This document shows positions 24,377 through 33,428 of a stretch of 64,000 bases of DNA, in pieces. The stretch is taken from the NCBI GenBank assembly GCA_021414025.1, contig JAIOPG010000004.1, forward strand, positions 124,001 to 188,000. Reading direction: 5' to 3'. The stretch comes from Planctomycetota bacterium (GTDB lineage: Bacteria; Planctomycetota; Phycisphaerae; Phycisphaerales; SM1A02). The notes under the pieces were generated by a model that was not told where the DNA came from, ran no database searches, and saw only the letters and a list, made by a program, of their open reading frames with translations. Within the stretch, counting starts at the first letter, position 1. The number at the start of each line of letters is the position of its first letter. Made by a program: the position numbers and the translations under genes.

Positions 24377-25837
24377 ATGTCACGAACGACCGCGAAGAAG
24401 CCCGCCAAACCCGCCAAGTCCACAATCGAAACCAAGCCGGAGGTCCGCAGCGCCAAACTCCCGGATCTTTCGACCTACCCGCTGTGCCTGCGCTGGCTTC
24501 ACGAACGTGCCGACTACGAAAAGGTGCGCAATGTCCAGTACACGGACAACGCCTTCAAGTTGGACCGCATGCGCAAGCTGCTCGCGCTGCTGGGCAATCC
24601 CCAGGAGCAAGTCAAGACCGTGCACGTCGCGGGCACCGTGGGCAAGGGCAGCACCGTGGCGATGATCGCCAGCATCATGCGCGAGTGCGGCTACACCGTC
24701 GGCGAGTTCGTCAGCCCGCACCTGGTGGATGTCCGCGAGCGCGTGGTCGTCAATGGCCGCATGGTCAGCAAGAACGATTTCACCGCCCTGATCCGCGCCG
24801 TGGCCAAGGCCTCGCTGAAGCTCACCGACCAGCCCACCTTCTTCGAGGTGATGACCGCGATCGGCCTGAAGCACTTCGCCGACGAGGCCGTCGACATCGC
24901 CGTGATCGAGGTCGGCCTCGGCGGGCGATTGGACAGCACCAATGTCATCACTCCCGAGGTGTGTGTGGTCACCACCATCGACTACGACCACTGCAAGCTG
25001 CTGGGGAGCACTCTGCCGCAGATCGCCCGCGAAAAGGCCGGCATCTTCAAGAAGGGCGTTCCCGCCCTGGTCTTCGATCCGCCCAGCGAAGTTGAAAAAG
25101 CCTTCCGCGAAGTCGCTGCCAAGGTCGGCGCCGATCTTCGCGTGGTCAACAAGGACATCGAATTTTCGAGTCGCTTCTGCTCCGACCCGGATCTCGGTCC
25201 GCACGCTCGCGTCTGTCTCTACACCAAGACCAGCCGCCTTGAGCACCTTCCCGTGCCGCTGCCCGGCGAGCACCAGAGTTCCAACTGCGGACTGGCTCTT
25301 TCGGCCGTCGACATCCTCAAGAGCCTCGGTTTCGATTGCCCGGAAAATAAAGTCACCCGCGGACTCGGCAACGTCAAGGTGCCGGGACGCATGGAAGTCA
25401 TCAGCGAGCGCCCGCGCATTTTGGTGGATGGCGCCCACAATCCCGCCAGCGTGCAGAGCCTGATGAAGTGCGTCGGCGCCCACGTGCCCTACGACAGCAT
25501 GGTCTGCATTTTCGGCTGCTGCGCCGACAAGGACGTGCCCTCGATGCTCGACAAGGTGAACCTGGGCGCGGACAAGGTCATCTTCACCCGCGCCACGACC
25601 ACGCCGCGAGCGGCCTCGCCGGAAGATTTGCAGAAAATGTTCTCCGAGCGCAGCGGCAAGATGAGCCAGGTGGCCCGCACGCTTCCTGAGGCCCTGGAAA
25701 TCGCCACTCGCGCCGTAAGCCGCGAGGATCTGATCGTGGTGACCGGCTCCTTCTACCTGGTGGGCGAGGCGATCAAGCACGTCCAGCAGGATGCGAACCA
25801 CACTCCGCCAAATCCGGTTCGCGCCCTGAAGGATTGA
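24377..25837 (+). CDS. folC: Folylpolyglutamate / dihydrofolate synthase (Mur ligase family)
   Basis: 486 residues. ATP-dependent addition of glutamate to (dihydro)folates. P-loop VAGTVGKGSTVAMIA (usual GTNGKGS with Val for Asn), SPHLVDVRERVVVNG, EVGLGGRLDSTNVI, the central-domain ITTIDYDH-like VVTTIDYDHCKLLG, and the C-terminal ILVDGAHNPASVQSL. An N-terminal Lys/Ala-rich extension of about 25 residues precedes the fold. ATG 24377 is chosen; a TTG-started extension to 24353 would lie upstream of the predicted transcript start. A short overlap of function with pabB (p-aminobenzoate) in this window concerns folate supply, but the genes are 8 kb apart. Confidence 0.93.
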   Translation: MSRTTAKKPAKPAKSTIETKPEVRSAKLPDLSTYPLCLRWLHERADYEKVRNVQYTDNAFKLDRMRKLLALLGNPQEQVKTVHVAGTVGKGSTVAMIASIMRECGYTVGEFVSPHLVDVRERVVVNGRMVSKNDFTALIRAVAKASLKLTDQPTFFEVMTAIGLKHFADEAVDIAVIEVGLGGRLDSTNVITPEVCVVTTIDYDHCKLLGSTLPQIAREKAGIFKKGVPALVFDPPSEVEKAFREVAAKVGADLRVVNKDIEFSSRFCSDPDLGPHARVCLYTKTSRLEHLPVPLPGEHQSSNCGLALSAVDILKSLGFDCPENKVTRGLGNVKVPGRMEVISERPRILVDGAHNPASVQSLMKCVGAHVPYDSMVCIFGCCADKDVPSMLDKVNLGADKVIFTRATTTPRAASPEDLQKMFSERSGKMSQVARTLPEALEIATRAVSREDLIVVTGSFYLVGEAIKHVQQDANHTPPNPVRALKD

Positions 25838-25883
25838 TCGGGCCGCAAACCCTCCGTCAAACCCGTCGAAACCCAGGAGTTTG

Positions 25884-25889
25884 TAGGCT
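25884..25889 (+). promoter_or_regulatory. -10-like hexamer TAGGCT, 9 bases before leuS
   Basis: TANNNT box; the AGGAG-like AGGAGT at 25875-25880 is too far (18 bases) from ATG 25899 to serve as a ribosome site. Confidence 0.4.
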
Positions 25890-25898
25890 TCGCCATCC

Positions 25899-28763
25899 AT
25901 GACCGAACTGGAGACTCCATTTCGCTACGACGCCGCCTTCGCCGATGGACTCGAGCGCAAGTGGCAGGCGTGGTGGGAGGAGCGGAGGTCATTCCAGGCG
26001 CGGAATCCGGGCGAGCCGGGCTTCGACGCCACCAAGCCCAAGTTCTACGTGCTCGACATGTTCCCCTATCCCTCGGGGGCGGGCCTGCATGTGGGCCATC
26101 CCGTCGGGTACATCGGCACCGACATCGTGGCCCGTGCCAAGCGCATGAAGGGATTCAACGTGCTTCATCCGATGGGATGGGACGCGTTCGGCCTGCCCGC
26201 CGAGCAGTACGCCGTGCAGACCGGAGTGCATCCGCGGCTCACCACCAGCGCCGCCATCAAGACCTTCCGCCAGCAGTTGAAGCGATTCGGCTTCTCCTAC
26301 GACTGGAGCCGCGAGTTCGCCACGATCGATCCCGACTATGTGCGCTTCACGCAGTGGATCTGGCTGCAATGCTGGAACGCCTGGTACGACGAGAAGGCCA
26401 GGAGGGCGCGACCGATCGAGGAGTTGAAGAAAGAGTTCGAGTCCGGCGCACGCCGCGTCGAGCTGGCGAACAAGGCAACGAAGTTGTGGAACGACTGCAC
26501 GCCGGGCGAGCGGCGCGAGGCCATCGATGCGAAGCGCCTCACCTATCTGGGTGAGCAGCTGGTGAACTGGTGCCCGAAATTGGGCACCGTGCTGGCCAAC
26601 GAGGAAGTGGTCGACGGCAAGAGCGAGCGCGGCGGCTTCCCCGTCATGCGCAAGCCGCTCAAGCAATGGATGTTCCGCATCACCGCCTACGCGGAGCGAT
26701 TGTTGAACGACTTGAAGCTGGTCGAATGGCCGGAGAGCACGCGCACGCAGCAGGCGGAATGGATCGGACGCAGCGAGGGGGCGGAGATTCATTTCAAGGT
26801 CCGCGCGGCAGGCGGAGCATCGAGCTCCGCGAATGCCAAGACTCCCGCTGGAAATGCGGCGGTTTTCCCCGATCTCACGGTTTTCACCACGCGTCCCGAC
26901 ACGCTCTTCGGCGCCACCTACATGGTGGTCGCGCCGGAGCATCCGCTGGTCAAGCTGGCCAGCGCGCACGCGGGCGGCGCCGCGCAACAAGAAATCGTCG
27001 CCTACGTCGAGGCCGCGCGGCATCGCTCTGACATCGACCGGCAATCCGAGGGCAAGGCGAAGACGGGCGTCTTCACCGGGCTCTGCGCGGTGAATCCCGC
27101 CACCGGCGAGGACATTCAAATCTGGACCGCTGACTACGTGCTGATGAACTACGGCACGGGCGCCATCATGGCGGTGCCCGCGCATGATCAGCGCGACTTC
27201 GAGTTTGCCCGGGCCTTCAAGCTGCCGATGCGCACAGTGGTGATCGCACCGAGCGTCGTGCCGGCGGAAGATGGCGCGGCCTACGGCGGCGAAGGAATCG
27301 CGACCTCAAGCAGCAACGCGGAAGTGTCGCTCGACGGTCTTGCGACAGCGCAGGCGAAGGAAAAAATCATCGCCTGGCTCGAGACGAAGGGCCTGGGCCG
27401 CAAGCGCGTCAACTTCCGCCTTCGCGACTGGCTCTTCAGCCGGCAGCGCTATTGGGGCGAGCCCTTCCCTGTGGTCTTCGATCCCCAGGGCATGCCCTTC
27501 GCGATTTCCGAGAAGGCACTGCCCGTGCGCCTGCCCGAGCTGGAGGATTTCAAGCCCACCGAAAGCGAGACGCCGCGGCCGCTCCTTGGCAAGGCCGCGG
27601 AATGGATCCGCACCACCGCCGGCGCCGCGGGCGTGAGCGCCGAGGATCTGCCGCCGGAGACACCGGTGACGCGCGAGGCCAACACCATGCCCAACTGGGC
27701 GGGCTCCTGCTGGTATTACCTGCGTTACTGCGACCCGAAAAACACCAAGCGATTCGTCAGCCCCGAGGCGGAGAAGTACTGGATGGGCAAGCAGGGCGTC
27801 GACCTCTACGTCGGGGGCTCCGAGCACGCGGTGCTGCATCTGCTCTATGCCCGCTTCTGGCACAAGGTGCTCTTCGACCTGGGCCATGTCTCCACGCCCG
27901 AGCCCTTCGCCCGACTTTTCCACCAGGGTTTGATCACCAGTTTTGCATACCAGCGCGACGATGGCACGCTGGTCGCCGCCGACGCGGTGGAGGAGAGCGG
28001 CGAAGGCAAGTTCCTGGAGAAGGCCACCAAGAAGCCGGTGAAGCAGGTGGTGGCCAAGATGAGCAAGAGCCTGAAGAACGTGGTGAATCCGGATGACGTC
28101 ATCGCCAACTTCGGCGCCGACACCTTCCGCCTCTACGAGATGTCCATGGGTCCGCTCGAGGCCTCCAAGCCCTGGAACACACGCGACATCGCCGGCAGCT
28201 TCCGCTTTCTCCAGCGCGCCTGGCGCCTCGCCGTGGACGAACACACCGGAGAACTGCTGCTCGCCGCTGAAGCGGACCCCGCCATCGAAAAGTTGCTGCA
28301 CCGCGCCACAAAGAAAGTCGGCGAAGACATCGACCGCCTCGCCTTCAACACCGCCATCGCGGCGCTGATCGAAGTGGTCAACGCCGCAACGCGATCGACC
28401 TCGTCGTCGAATGCGCCGCAAGGCGGCCTGACGCGAGACCAACTGATCCGCTTCGTCAAGCTGCTCGCGCCGTTCGCGCCGCACTTCTGCGAGGAGATCT
28501 GGAGCAAGCTTGGCGAGCGCGAGGCTCTGGCCTGCGCGCCCTGGCCCGCCTTCGACGCCGCGCTGCTGGTCGACGATGAGGTCGAGCTCGCCGTGCAGCT
28601 CTCCGGCAAGGTAAAGACGCATCTGCGCGTTCCCTCGTCCGCCGACGCGGCCAGCATCGAGCGCATGGCGCTGGCCGAACCCAAAATCCTGGAGCTGCTC
28701 GCCGGCCGCGCCCCGAAGAAGATCATCATCGTCCCCGGCCGCCTGATCAACATCGTGGCGTAG
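25899..28763 (+). CDS. leuS: Leucyl-tRNA synthetase
   Basis: 954 residues; bacterial LeuRS is usually about 860, so this one carries extra segments. Class I motifs: HIGH as HVGH (64-67) in FPYPSGAGLHVGHPVGY and KMSKS (720-724). The CP1 editing domain is visible (TTRPDTLFGATYMVVAPEHPL; GTGAIMAVPAHDQRDFEFA), so misacylated tRNA can be cleared. After TMPNWAGSCWYYLRYCDPKN comes the catalytic core, then an anticodon-binding helical domain and a short C-terminal domain. Extra length includes a stretch near 150-205 (RRARPIEELKKEFESGARR) and about 695-718 before KMSKS. No Shine-Dalgarno; TAGGCT nine bases upstream. Confidence 0.97.
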   Translation: MTELETPFRYDAAFADGLERKWQAWWEERRSFQARNPGEPGFDATKPKFYVLDMFPYPSGAGLHVGHPVGYIGTDIVARAKRMKGFNVLHPMGWDAFGLPAEQYAVQTGVHPRLTTSAAIKTFRQQLKRFGFSYDWSREFATIDPDYVRFTQWIWLQCWNAWYDEKARRARPIEELKKEFESGARRVELANKATKLWNDCTPGERREAIDAKRLTYLGEQLVNWCPKLGTVLANEEVVDGKSERGGFPVMRKPLKQWMFRITAYAERLLNDLKLVEWPESTRTQQAEWIGRSEGAEIHFKVRAAGGASSSANAKTPAGNAAVFPDLTVFTTRPDTLFGATYMVVAPEHPLVKLASAHAGGAAQQEIVAYVEAARHRSDIDRQSEGKAKTGVFTGLCAVNPATGEDIQIWTADYVLMNYGTGAIMAVPAHDQRDFEFARAFKLPMRTVVIAPSVVPAEDGAAYGGEGIATSSSNAEVSLDGLATAQAKEKIIAWLETKGLGRKRVNFRLRDWLFSRQRYWGEPFPVVFDPQGMPFAISEKALPVRLPELEDFKPTESETPRPLLGKAAEWIRTTAGAAGVSAEDLPPETPVTREANTMPNWAGSCWYYLRYCDPKNTKRFVSPEAEKYWMGKQGVDLYVGGSEHAVLHLLYARFWHKVLFDLGHVSTPEPFARLFHQGLITSFAYQRDDGTLVAADAVEESGEGKFLEKATKKPVKQVVAKMSKSLKNVVNPDDVIANFGADTFRLYEMSMGPLEASKPWNTRDIAGSFRFLQRAWRLAVDEHTGELLLAAEADPAIEKLLHRATKKVGEDIDRLAFNTAIAALIEVVNAATRSTSSSNAPQGGLTRDQLIRFVKLLAPFAPHFCEEIWSKLGEREALACAPWPAFDAALLVDDEVELAVQLSGKVKTHLRVPSSADAASIERMALAEPKILELLAGRAPKKIIIVPGRLINIVA

Positions 28764-28855
28764 GCCGCGGGGCCGCGAAGGATTCGACGGATCAAATGCG
28801 GGTAGGATTTCCCTCCCACGCCTGATCCGACCTCATCTTTCCCTGGAGCAATTCA

Positions 28856-30745
28856 ATGACCTTCTCCACGCTGCTCGCCGTCGTCCTGTTGCTGCAAGCT
28901 CCTCCCGTCGCTCCCGCAGCGCGACCGGCTGCCACCAAGCCCGCCACCGCGCCAACCGCGAAGCCCACGCCGGCCACCGGCGCGCCCCAGGCGATTCCCG
29001 CGGCCAAGAGCGCCAACATCGGGCCGACGGTGGATGTCCCCGCGGAGCTCGCGGCGCTGGTGCCCACCGACGCCGTCGCCGTGGTCTACGTGCCCAGCGC
29101 CGCCGACGCCGAGGCGCTGACCGCGAAGCTCGAGTCGTTTGGCGGACCCATGCGCGGCGTGCTCGCACGCGACAAGGCGGTCCAGAAATTCCTCAAGACC
29201 AACCTGAAGACCGAGCTGGAGATTCCACTGGACCAGCCGGTGCTGCTCTGGTCGACCATGCCGGTCGCGGGTGAGAATGATCCCGATGCGAATCCGATGG
29301 GCGGCCCCGACATCCGCTCCTATCAAGCGGTGCGCATTCCCGGCGCGACCGCGGAGAACGTCAAGCCCCGGACCAAGCGCGTCAGCGTGACCATCCTCGC
29401 CAAGGACATGGTGGTGGTGAGCGACCAGAAGATCGCCTACGGGGTGCCCGCCGCGGGCAGCGCCGTGTGTCCGCTGCTCAAGCAGCTTCCGGCCGGCGCC
29501 ATCAGCGGCCGGCTCGACCTGGCCTCGATCATCCGCGAGCAGGAGGACAACCTGCGCATGGCGACCAGCTTTCTCAGCATGAATTTCGGGCAGGCGCCGC
29601 CGGTGGGCAAGGACGCCACCGAGCAGGAGCGCGAGGACGCCGACATGAAGCAGCAGATGGGGGCCGCGATCAGCGACCAGGCGACCCTCTTCGTGGACTT
29701 CATCACCGAGCTCAAGAGCGCCTCCTTCTCGATCGGCATGCAGGGCGATCAGTTGAATGTCTGGACGGACTGGACCCGCAACGACGCCTGGCCCGAGGGC
29801 ACGTCGGCCGCGGAATCCGCCGCGGATCTGGCCCTGCTGCCGCCGGGCATGCCGGTCTACGCGGGCCTCTCGCGCAGCACCATGGGCATCTCGCTGAACA
29901 AGCAGGTCACCTTCGACGACGCCATGATGACGCTGGGCGCCACCGACGAGCAGAAGAAGTCGTGGACTGCGGCCACGGAAAAAATGCGCGAGGTCATCGC
30001 CATGATGAGCGGCGGAGTTGCCCTGGGCTTTGGCGACGTCGGCGGCAAGCCGGGCTACATGATCGGCCTGCGCGTGAAGGACGCCGCGACTTTCCAGAAG
30101 GCCTACACCGAGGGCATCGACCTCTTCGCCAAGACCGGCATCTACAGCGAGGCGAAGGTGGAGCGTGTCGGCGACACGCTCACCACCACGCTCACGCCCG
30201 ACGCCAAGCGTCTGAAGCGCATCGCGTCGGCGCTGGAAGGGGACCTGAGCCAGGAGCAGATCGAAGCCATCGACAAGTCCGCCAAGCCCCTGACCATCGC
30301 CATGGACCTCAAGGGAAACAACGTCACCACCAAGGTGACGCCCGATTTCGGCGTACCGGAAGGGGAAAAGATTTCATTTCCAAGCACCAAGGACATCCGC
30401 TCTCAGATCAACGCCAACGCGTGGGGCAACACCGACTGGTTCGCGTCGCTGGATCTGCGCTCGATTGTGGGCACCATGGGCACCCTTGAAATGAAGGATT
30501 TCCACCTGCCCGACGGGCCTCCGGCGCTGCTGACCATTCGCCAGGGTGTGCAGGGCGGCACGCAGCGGATCTCCATCACCACCGACGTGAAGAGCCTCGG
30601 CACCTTGATCGATCAGTACGAGAAGGAAGAGTCGCGGATCCGCGCGGAGAATCGCAAGAAGTCCCCGACCGCCGGCGACGATGCCCCGGAGGCCGACGCT
30701 CCGGACGCCGTGGCTCCGGACGCCTCGATGCCCGGCGCGAAGTGA
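28856..30745 (+). CDS. Large secreted or envelope protein of unknown function
   Basis: 629 residues. The N-terminus is a weak signal peptide (MTFSTLLAVVLLLQAPPVAPA) followed by a 40-residue Ala/Pro/Thr-rich linker. Residues about 60-590 are a mixed alpha/beta region (LAALVPTDAVAVVYVPSA start, AVRIPGATAENVK, repeated DLASI/DLRSIVGTMG strands) that reads like the planctomycete extracellular proteins that measure 'area per feature' (DUF3352-like), but I cannot assign it. The tail is an acidic Ala/Pro/Asp-rich stretch. GGAG before ATG 28856 is a ribosome site; TAGGAT at 28803-28808 may be the -10. Confidence 0.6.
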   Translation: MTFSTLLAVVLLLQAPPVAPAARPAATKPATAPTAKPTPATGAPQAIPAAKSANIGPTVDVPAELAALVPTDAVAVVYVPSAADAEALTAKLESFGGPMRGVLARDKAVQKFLKTNLKTELEIPLDQPVLLWSTMPVAGENDPDANPMGGPDIRSYQAVRIPGATAENVKPRTKRVSVTILAKDMVVVSDQKIAYGVPAAGSAVCPLLKQLPAGAISGRLDLASIIREQEDNLRMATSFLSMNFGQAPPVGKDATEQEREDADMKQQMGAAISDQATLFVDFITELKSASFSIGMQGDQLNVWTDWTRNDAWPEGTSAAESAADLALLPPGMPVYAGLSRSTMGISLNKQVTFDDAMMTLGATDEQKKSWTAATEKMREVIAMMSGGVALGFGDVGGKPGYMIGLRVKDAATFQKAYTEGIDLFAKTGIYSEAKVERVGDTLTTTLTPDAKRLKRIASALEGDLSQEQIEAIDKSAKPLTIAMDLKGNNVTTKVTPDFGVPEGEKISFPSTKDIRSQINANAWGNTDWFASLDLRSIVGTMGTLEMKDFHLPDGPPALLTIRQGVQGGTQRISITTDVKSLGTLIDQYEKEESRIRAENRKKSPTAGDDAPEADAPDAVAPDASMPGAK

Positions 30746-30810
30746 TCGGCGAGGCGTCGCGGCAACCTCGGCTGATTGTTTTCACGGCCAACCGCGCTTT
30801 CGTGTCGTGA

Positions 30811-30839
30811 TTCGCGGTGATTCCAGCTTTCACCGCGAA
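30811..30839. repeat. Perfect 10-bp inverted repeat (hairpin 1)
   Basis: TTCGCGGTGA (30811-30820) and TCACCGCGAA (30830-30839), nine-base loop. No T-run follows on either strand, so it is not a standard intrinsic terminator. Confidence 0.6.
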
Positions 30840-30851
30840 GCCCAAAACGCA

Positions 30852-30879
30852 GCAAACCTCGCACGAGGACGAGGTTTGC
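30852..30879. repeat. Perfect 10-bp inverted repeat (hairpin 2)
   Basis: GCAAACCTCG (30852-30861) and CGAGGTTTGC (30870-30879), loop CACGAGGA. Twelve bases after hairpin 1; no T-run follows. Confidence 0.6.
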
Positions 30880-31093
30880 CAATCATCTGTGTTCGAGGAA
30901 AGGGTTAACGAACACTCCGTCTCGGTCCCATTCTGACGCGAACCGGAACCGGCTTAGGCTTGGAGCCGAGCACAATTCGCACGAGTCGCGTGAGCAGGGA
31001 GCGGACGGATTCAAATGACATGAGCCATCAATAGCCCGCGTTGATCGAAACGCCAGAGGCAATTTCAAATTGAATGCAGATCGCGCGAAGAAC

Positions 31094-31121
31094 TTCGCAT
31101 GAGGATCCTATAAGATGCGAA
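31094..31121 (+). promoter_or_regulatory. -10-like box TATAAG framed by inverted repeat TTCGCAT/ATGCGAA
   Basis: Arms at 31094-31100 and 31115-31121 flank TATAAG (31109-31114). Position fits a regulated promoter for the gene at 31144 with a leader of roughly 23 bases containing GAGAAAG. Confidence 0.45.
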
Positions 31122-31143
31122 ACTCTCGCTGAGAAAGCCCGCG

Positions 31144-32505
31144 ATGGACGCAGAACCCGAAGCCTCCGAGCCCGACGATTCCGAAAAAGCATCCCCATGG
31201 ACGCTCGGCGAGGCTTTCTCCTCGAGCTGGGTGGCCTTTTGGCCGCACCAGGAAGCTCCGACCCGCGAGGAGATCGGCAGCGCCTTCACGGCGTGGCTGG
31301 GCCGTGACATCGACGCCCAAGCCCCCGAAAGCGAGGAAGAGGGCGTGCTCTGGGTCATGGCCTTCACGCTGGATGACATCGAGGCCCCGGCGGTGGTGTG
31401 GGCGGAGTCGGCGATTCCGATTCAGGATGAGGAGGGTCTGCAGGCGATTCGCGATTGCAAATGGGTCGTGCGGATGCAGGTGATGCTGCCCGAGAGCGAG
31501 CCGCACGAGGCCTATTTCAAGTCGGTCGCCCTGCTGGGCGGGGCGCTGGGCGATGTCGCCGGAATCCTCGACGCCGTCACCGGGCAGTTCATGCCGCGCG
31601 AGACGCTGGAGGCGGGATTCCTTTTGCCCGAGGCAAAGCCGCATGAGCGCTGGCTGTGGCGCGTGGGCGGCGTCGGCGTCGCGGGGGAGGAAGCCAACGA
31701 GGATCGACCGACGCTGCTCTTCACAACCGGATTGTGGCGCTGCGGCCGTCCCGAGCTGGAGCTGATGGAGATTCCCGCCAAGCACGTCCGCGCCGGTCTG
31801 ATCCTGATCGACGCCATGGCGGGCCTGTTGCTTGAAGGCGACATGCCCGAGGCGGGCGAGAAGATCGAAGTCGGCCCCGGTCTCGAGGTCTGCCTGCAAC
31901 CCTGGCAGGAAGTCGCCGCGACCGTGGAGGATGGTGCACCGGGATCGAACACCTTCCGCGCCGCCGCCCGATCGGAAGAGGGCTACTCGCCGCTGCTTGG
32001 GGTGCGCGCCGTTGTCTGCCACCCCGAAACGGTCGGCGAGTTCAAGAAAGTCTGGACCTGGCCCGCCAAGGTGATCGAGGCGCTGGAGACCGGGCACGCG
32101 GCGCTCTTTGCCACCGAGCATGCGATCGATGCGACCGCCGCGCGGGCGCAGAAGCACTTCGACGCCTTCGCCACGGCCTTCGCCAGCCTGCGGCGCAGCC
32201 CCGACGCGGCCCACCAGGCCCTGGTGGAGCGTGCTTTCCAGGTGCAGGCGCCGCTGGAGGGGGGCGAGGATCCCGACCGCATCGAGCAGGCCTGGTTCAT
32301 CGTCCGGAAGTTCGACGGGGAGTTCCTTGACACGGTTTTGCTGGATCGGCCCCACAGCCGCGGCGATCTGCAGGCGGGATCGGGGGTCCGGTTGCGGGTC
32401 GCCCAAGTCACCGACTGGCGCGTCGAGCTTCCCGAGGGCGATTTCAGTTCCGACATGTGGACCGAGCTGCTTCCAGCGGTGGATCGCCTGCGGGGCATCT
32501 CCTAA
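31144..32505 (+). CDS. Cytoplasmic protein, possibly DUF4026/DUF2314-like
   Basis: 453 residues, no signal peptide or membrane helix. The N-terminal 30 residues are acidic and disordered. Then several alpha/beta segments: SSWVAFWPHQEAPTREEIGSAF, VLWVMAFTLDDIEAPAVVWAESAIP, WVVRMQVMLPESEPHEAYFKSVALLGGALGDVAGILDAVTGQFMP. The last resembles the middle of DUF4026/DUF2314 proteins, in which a short-sequence phrase about vehicle 'DAxTGxxxxP' occurs; this assignment is from memory and uncertain. Function unknown. Its predicted promoter is inside a dyad, so expression may be regulated. The PilZ-type gene follows 32 bases downstream. Confidence 0.7.
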   Translation: MDAEPEASEPDDSEKASPWTLGEAFSSSWVAFWPHQEAPTREEIGSAFTAWLGRDIDAQAPESEEEGVLWVMAFTLDDIEAPAVVWAESAIPIQDEEGLQAIRDCKWVVRMQVMLPESEPHEAYFKSVALLGGALGDVAGILDAVTGQFMPRETLEAGFLLPEAKPHERWLWRVGGVGVAGEEANEDRPTLLFTTGLWRCGRPELELMEIPAKHVRAGLILIDAMAGLLLEGDMPEAGEKIEVGPGLEVCLQPWQEVAATVEDGAPGSNTFRAAARSEEGYSPLLGVRAVVCHPETVGEFKKVWTWPAKVIEALETGHAALFATEHAIDATAARAQKHFDAFATAFASLRRSPDAAHQALVERAFQVQAPLEGGEDPDRIEQAWFIVRKFDGEFLDTVLLDRPHSRGDLQAGSGVRLRVAQVTDWRVELPEGDFSSDMWTELLPAVDRLRGIS

Positions 32506-32537
32506 AGTCGCCCTCTTTTCGTGCCGATAGCCAAGGC

Positions 32538-33374
32538 ATGTCCGCGACCCGAAGCCGCAATACCGACTGGAAGAAAAGCCTGCAACAGGTGCTGGATCGC
32601 CAGCGCATGCTGGAACTGGCCGTGGAGCGCGAGCCCGGCGCCGACGAGGGAGTGGACATCATCTGGCGGAGCCAGATGCTGGCTCTGCACGACAACATGA
32701 TCGAGGTCGAGTCGCCCTCGGCGATCGGTCGCACCATCAAGCTGCGCGAGGGAGTGAAGCTGAACGCCGCCTTCGTGGTGGGGCAGAACCGCTTCGCCTT
32801 CCGCACCAGCATCCTGCCCAAGCCCCCGCATTTTCCGCACTCGCTCTCGCTCTTCCTGGCCCAGCCGGAATCGATCGAGCGCTGCCACCGCAAACACGAC
32901 CGCTTCGACCTGCAGGGATTGCAGCTTCCCAAGGCGACGCTTTGGACCCTCACCGATCCGCGCAGCGTGAGCCTGGCCGAGCGCGCCAACGAGCTCGCTT
33001 TCGAGGCCGTTTCGCGCGGCGAGAACGCGGTGCCGGACGCGGACCATTCCATGATGCCGGAGCTGGGTGCGCCCATCGAGGGAACCTTGATGAACGTCAG
33101 CGGCGGCGGTGTGGGCATTCAGTTTGCGCCCAGCGAGGCGGCGGCTATTTCACGCAACCGAAGTTTCTGGATCCGGATCGCCATGGGCAAGGCGAATCCC
33201 GTGCCGATCGTCTGCCGGGGCAAGCTCCTGCACACGCACATCGACTCCATGCAGAACACCTACGCGGGCATCGTCTTCGATTTCTCCTTCAATCCGGCGC
33301 ATCAGAAGACGGTCGCGGCCCAGATCGCGCTCTATGTGGAGCGCGTCCAGGCCAAGAAGATCATTCCGCGCTGA
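32538..33374 (+). CDS. PilZ-domain protein, YcgR-like
   Basis: 278 residues. The N-terminal half (about 40-115) looks like the YcgR/flagellar-brake beta-barrel. The PilZ part follows: RKHDRFDLQ (about 120-128) supplies the RxxxR c-di-GMP-binding arginines, and NVSGGGVGIQF (about 194-204) is the second motif, usually D/N-x-S-x-x-G. A roughly 45-residue acidic insertion separates them. It is therefore a probable c-di-GMP receptor in the cytoplasm. No flagellar or cyclase gene is adjacent. The ATG at 32538 has AAGG only one base ahead, a poor ribosome site; an in-frame extension to 32457 overlaps the previous gene. Confidence 0.8.
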   Translation: MSATRSRNTDWKKSLQQVLDRQRMLELAVEREPGADEGVDIIWRSQMLALHDNMIEVESPSAIGRTIKLREGVKLNAAFVVGQNRFAFRTSILPKPPHFPHSLSLFLAQPESIERCHRKHDRFDLQGLQLPKATLWTLTDPRSVSLAERANELAFEAVSRGENAVPDADHSMMPELGAPIEGTLMNVSGGGVGIQFAPSEAAAISRNRSFWIRIAMGKANPVPIVCRGKLLHTHIDSMQNTYAGIVFDFSFNPAHQKTVAAQIALYVERVQAKKIIPR

Positions 33375-33428
33375 GAAAAAAAGTCTCATGCACAAGCGGC
33401 GGAATTGTCCCGCCGGCTGTGATGCGAT

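Larger units (their letters stand above)
30746..31143. other. 398-base intergenic region with hairpins and a promoter dyad
   Basis: The only gene-free stretch above 300 bases. No convincing frame is seen on either strand. It holds two perfect 10-bp-stem hairpins (30811-30839, 30852-30879), a 13-base palindrome CAATTTCAAATTG (31060-31072), and a TATAAG -10-like box inside an inverted repeat (31094-31121) before the gene at 31144. Base composition is less G+C-rich than the flanking genes. Confidence 0.6.

Noticed and set aside
24380-25900. 506-codon minus-strand frame
   Set aside because: Shadow of folC.
32503-32508. TAAAGT as promoter of the PilZ gene
   Set aside because: It is formed by the stop codon of the previous gene and lies 29 bases from the start, outside the 6-9 range.
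33398-33416. CGGCGG / CCGCCG hairpin as a pabB terminator
   Set aside because: The nearest T-run on the minus strand (33378-33384) is about 13 bases from the stem, too far for an intrinsic terminator.
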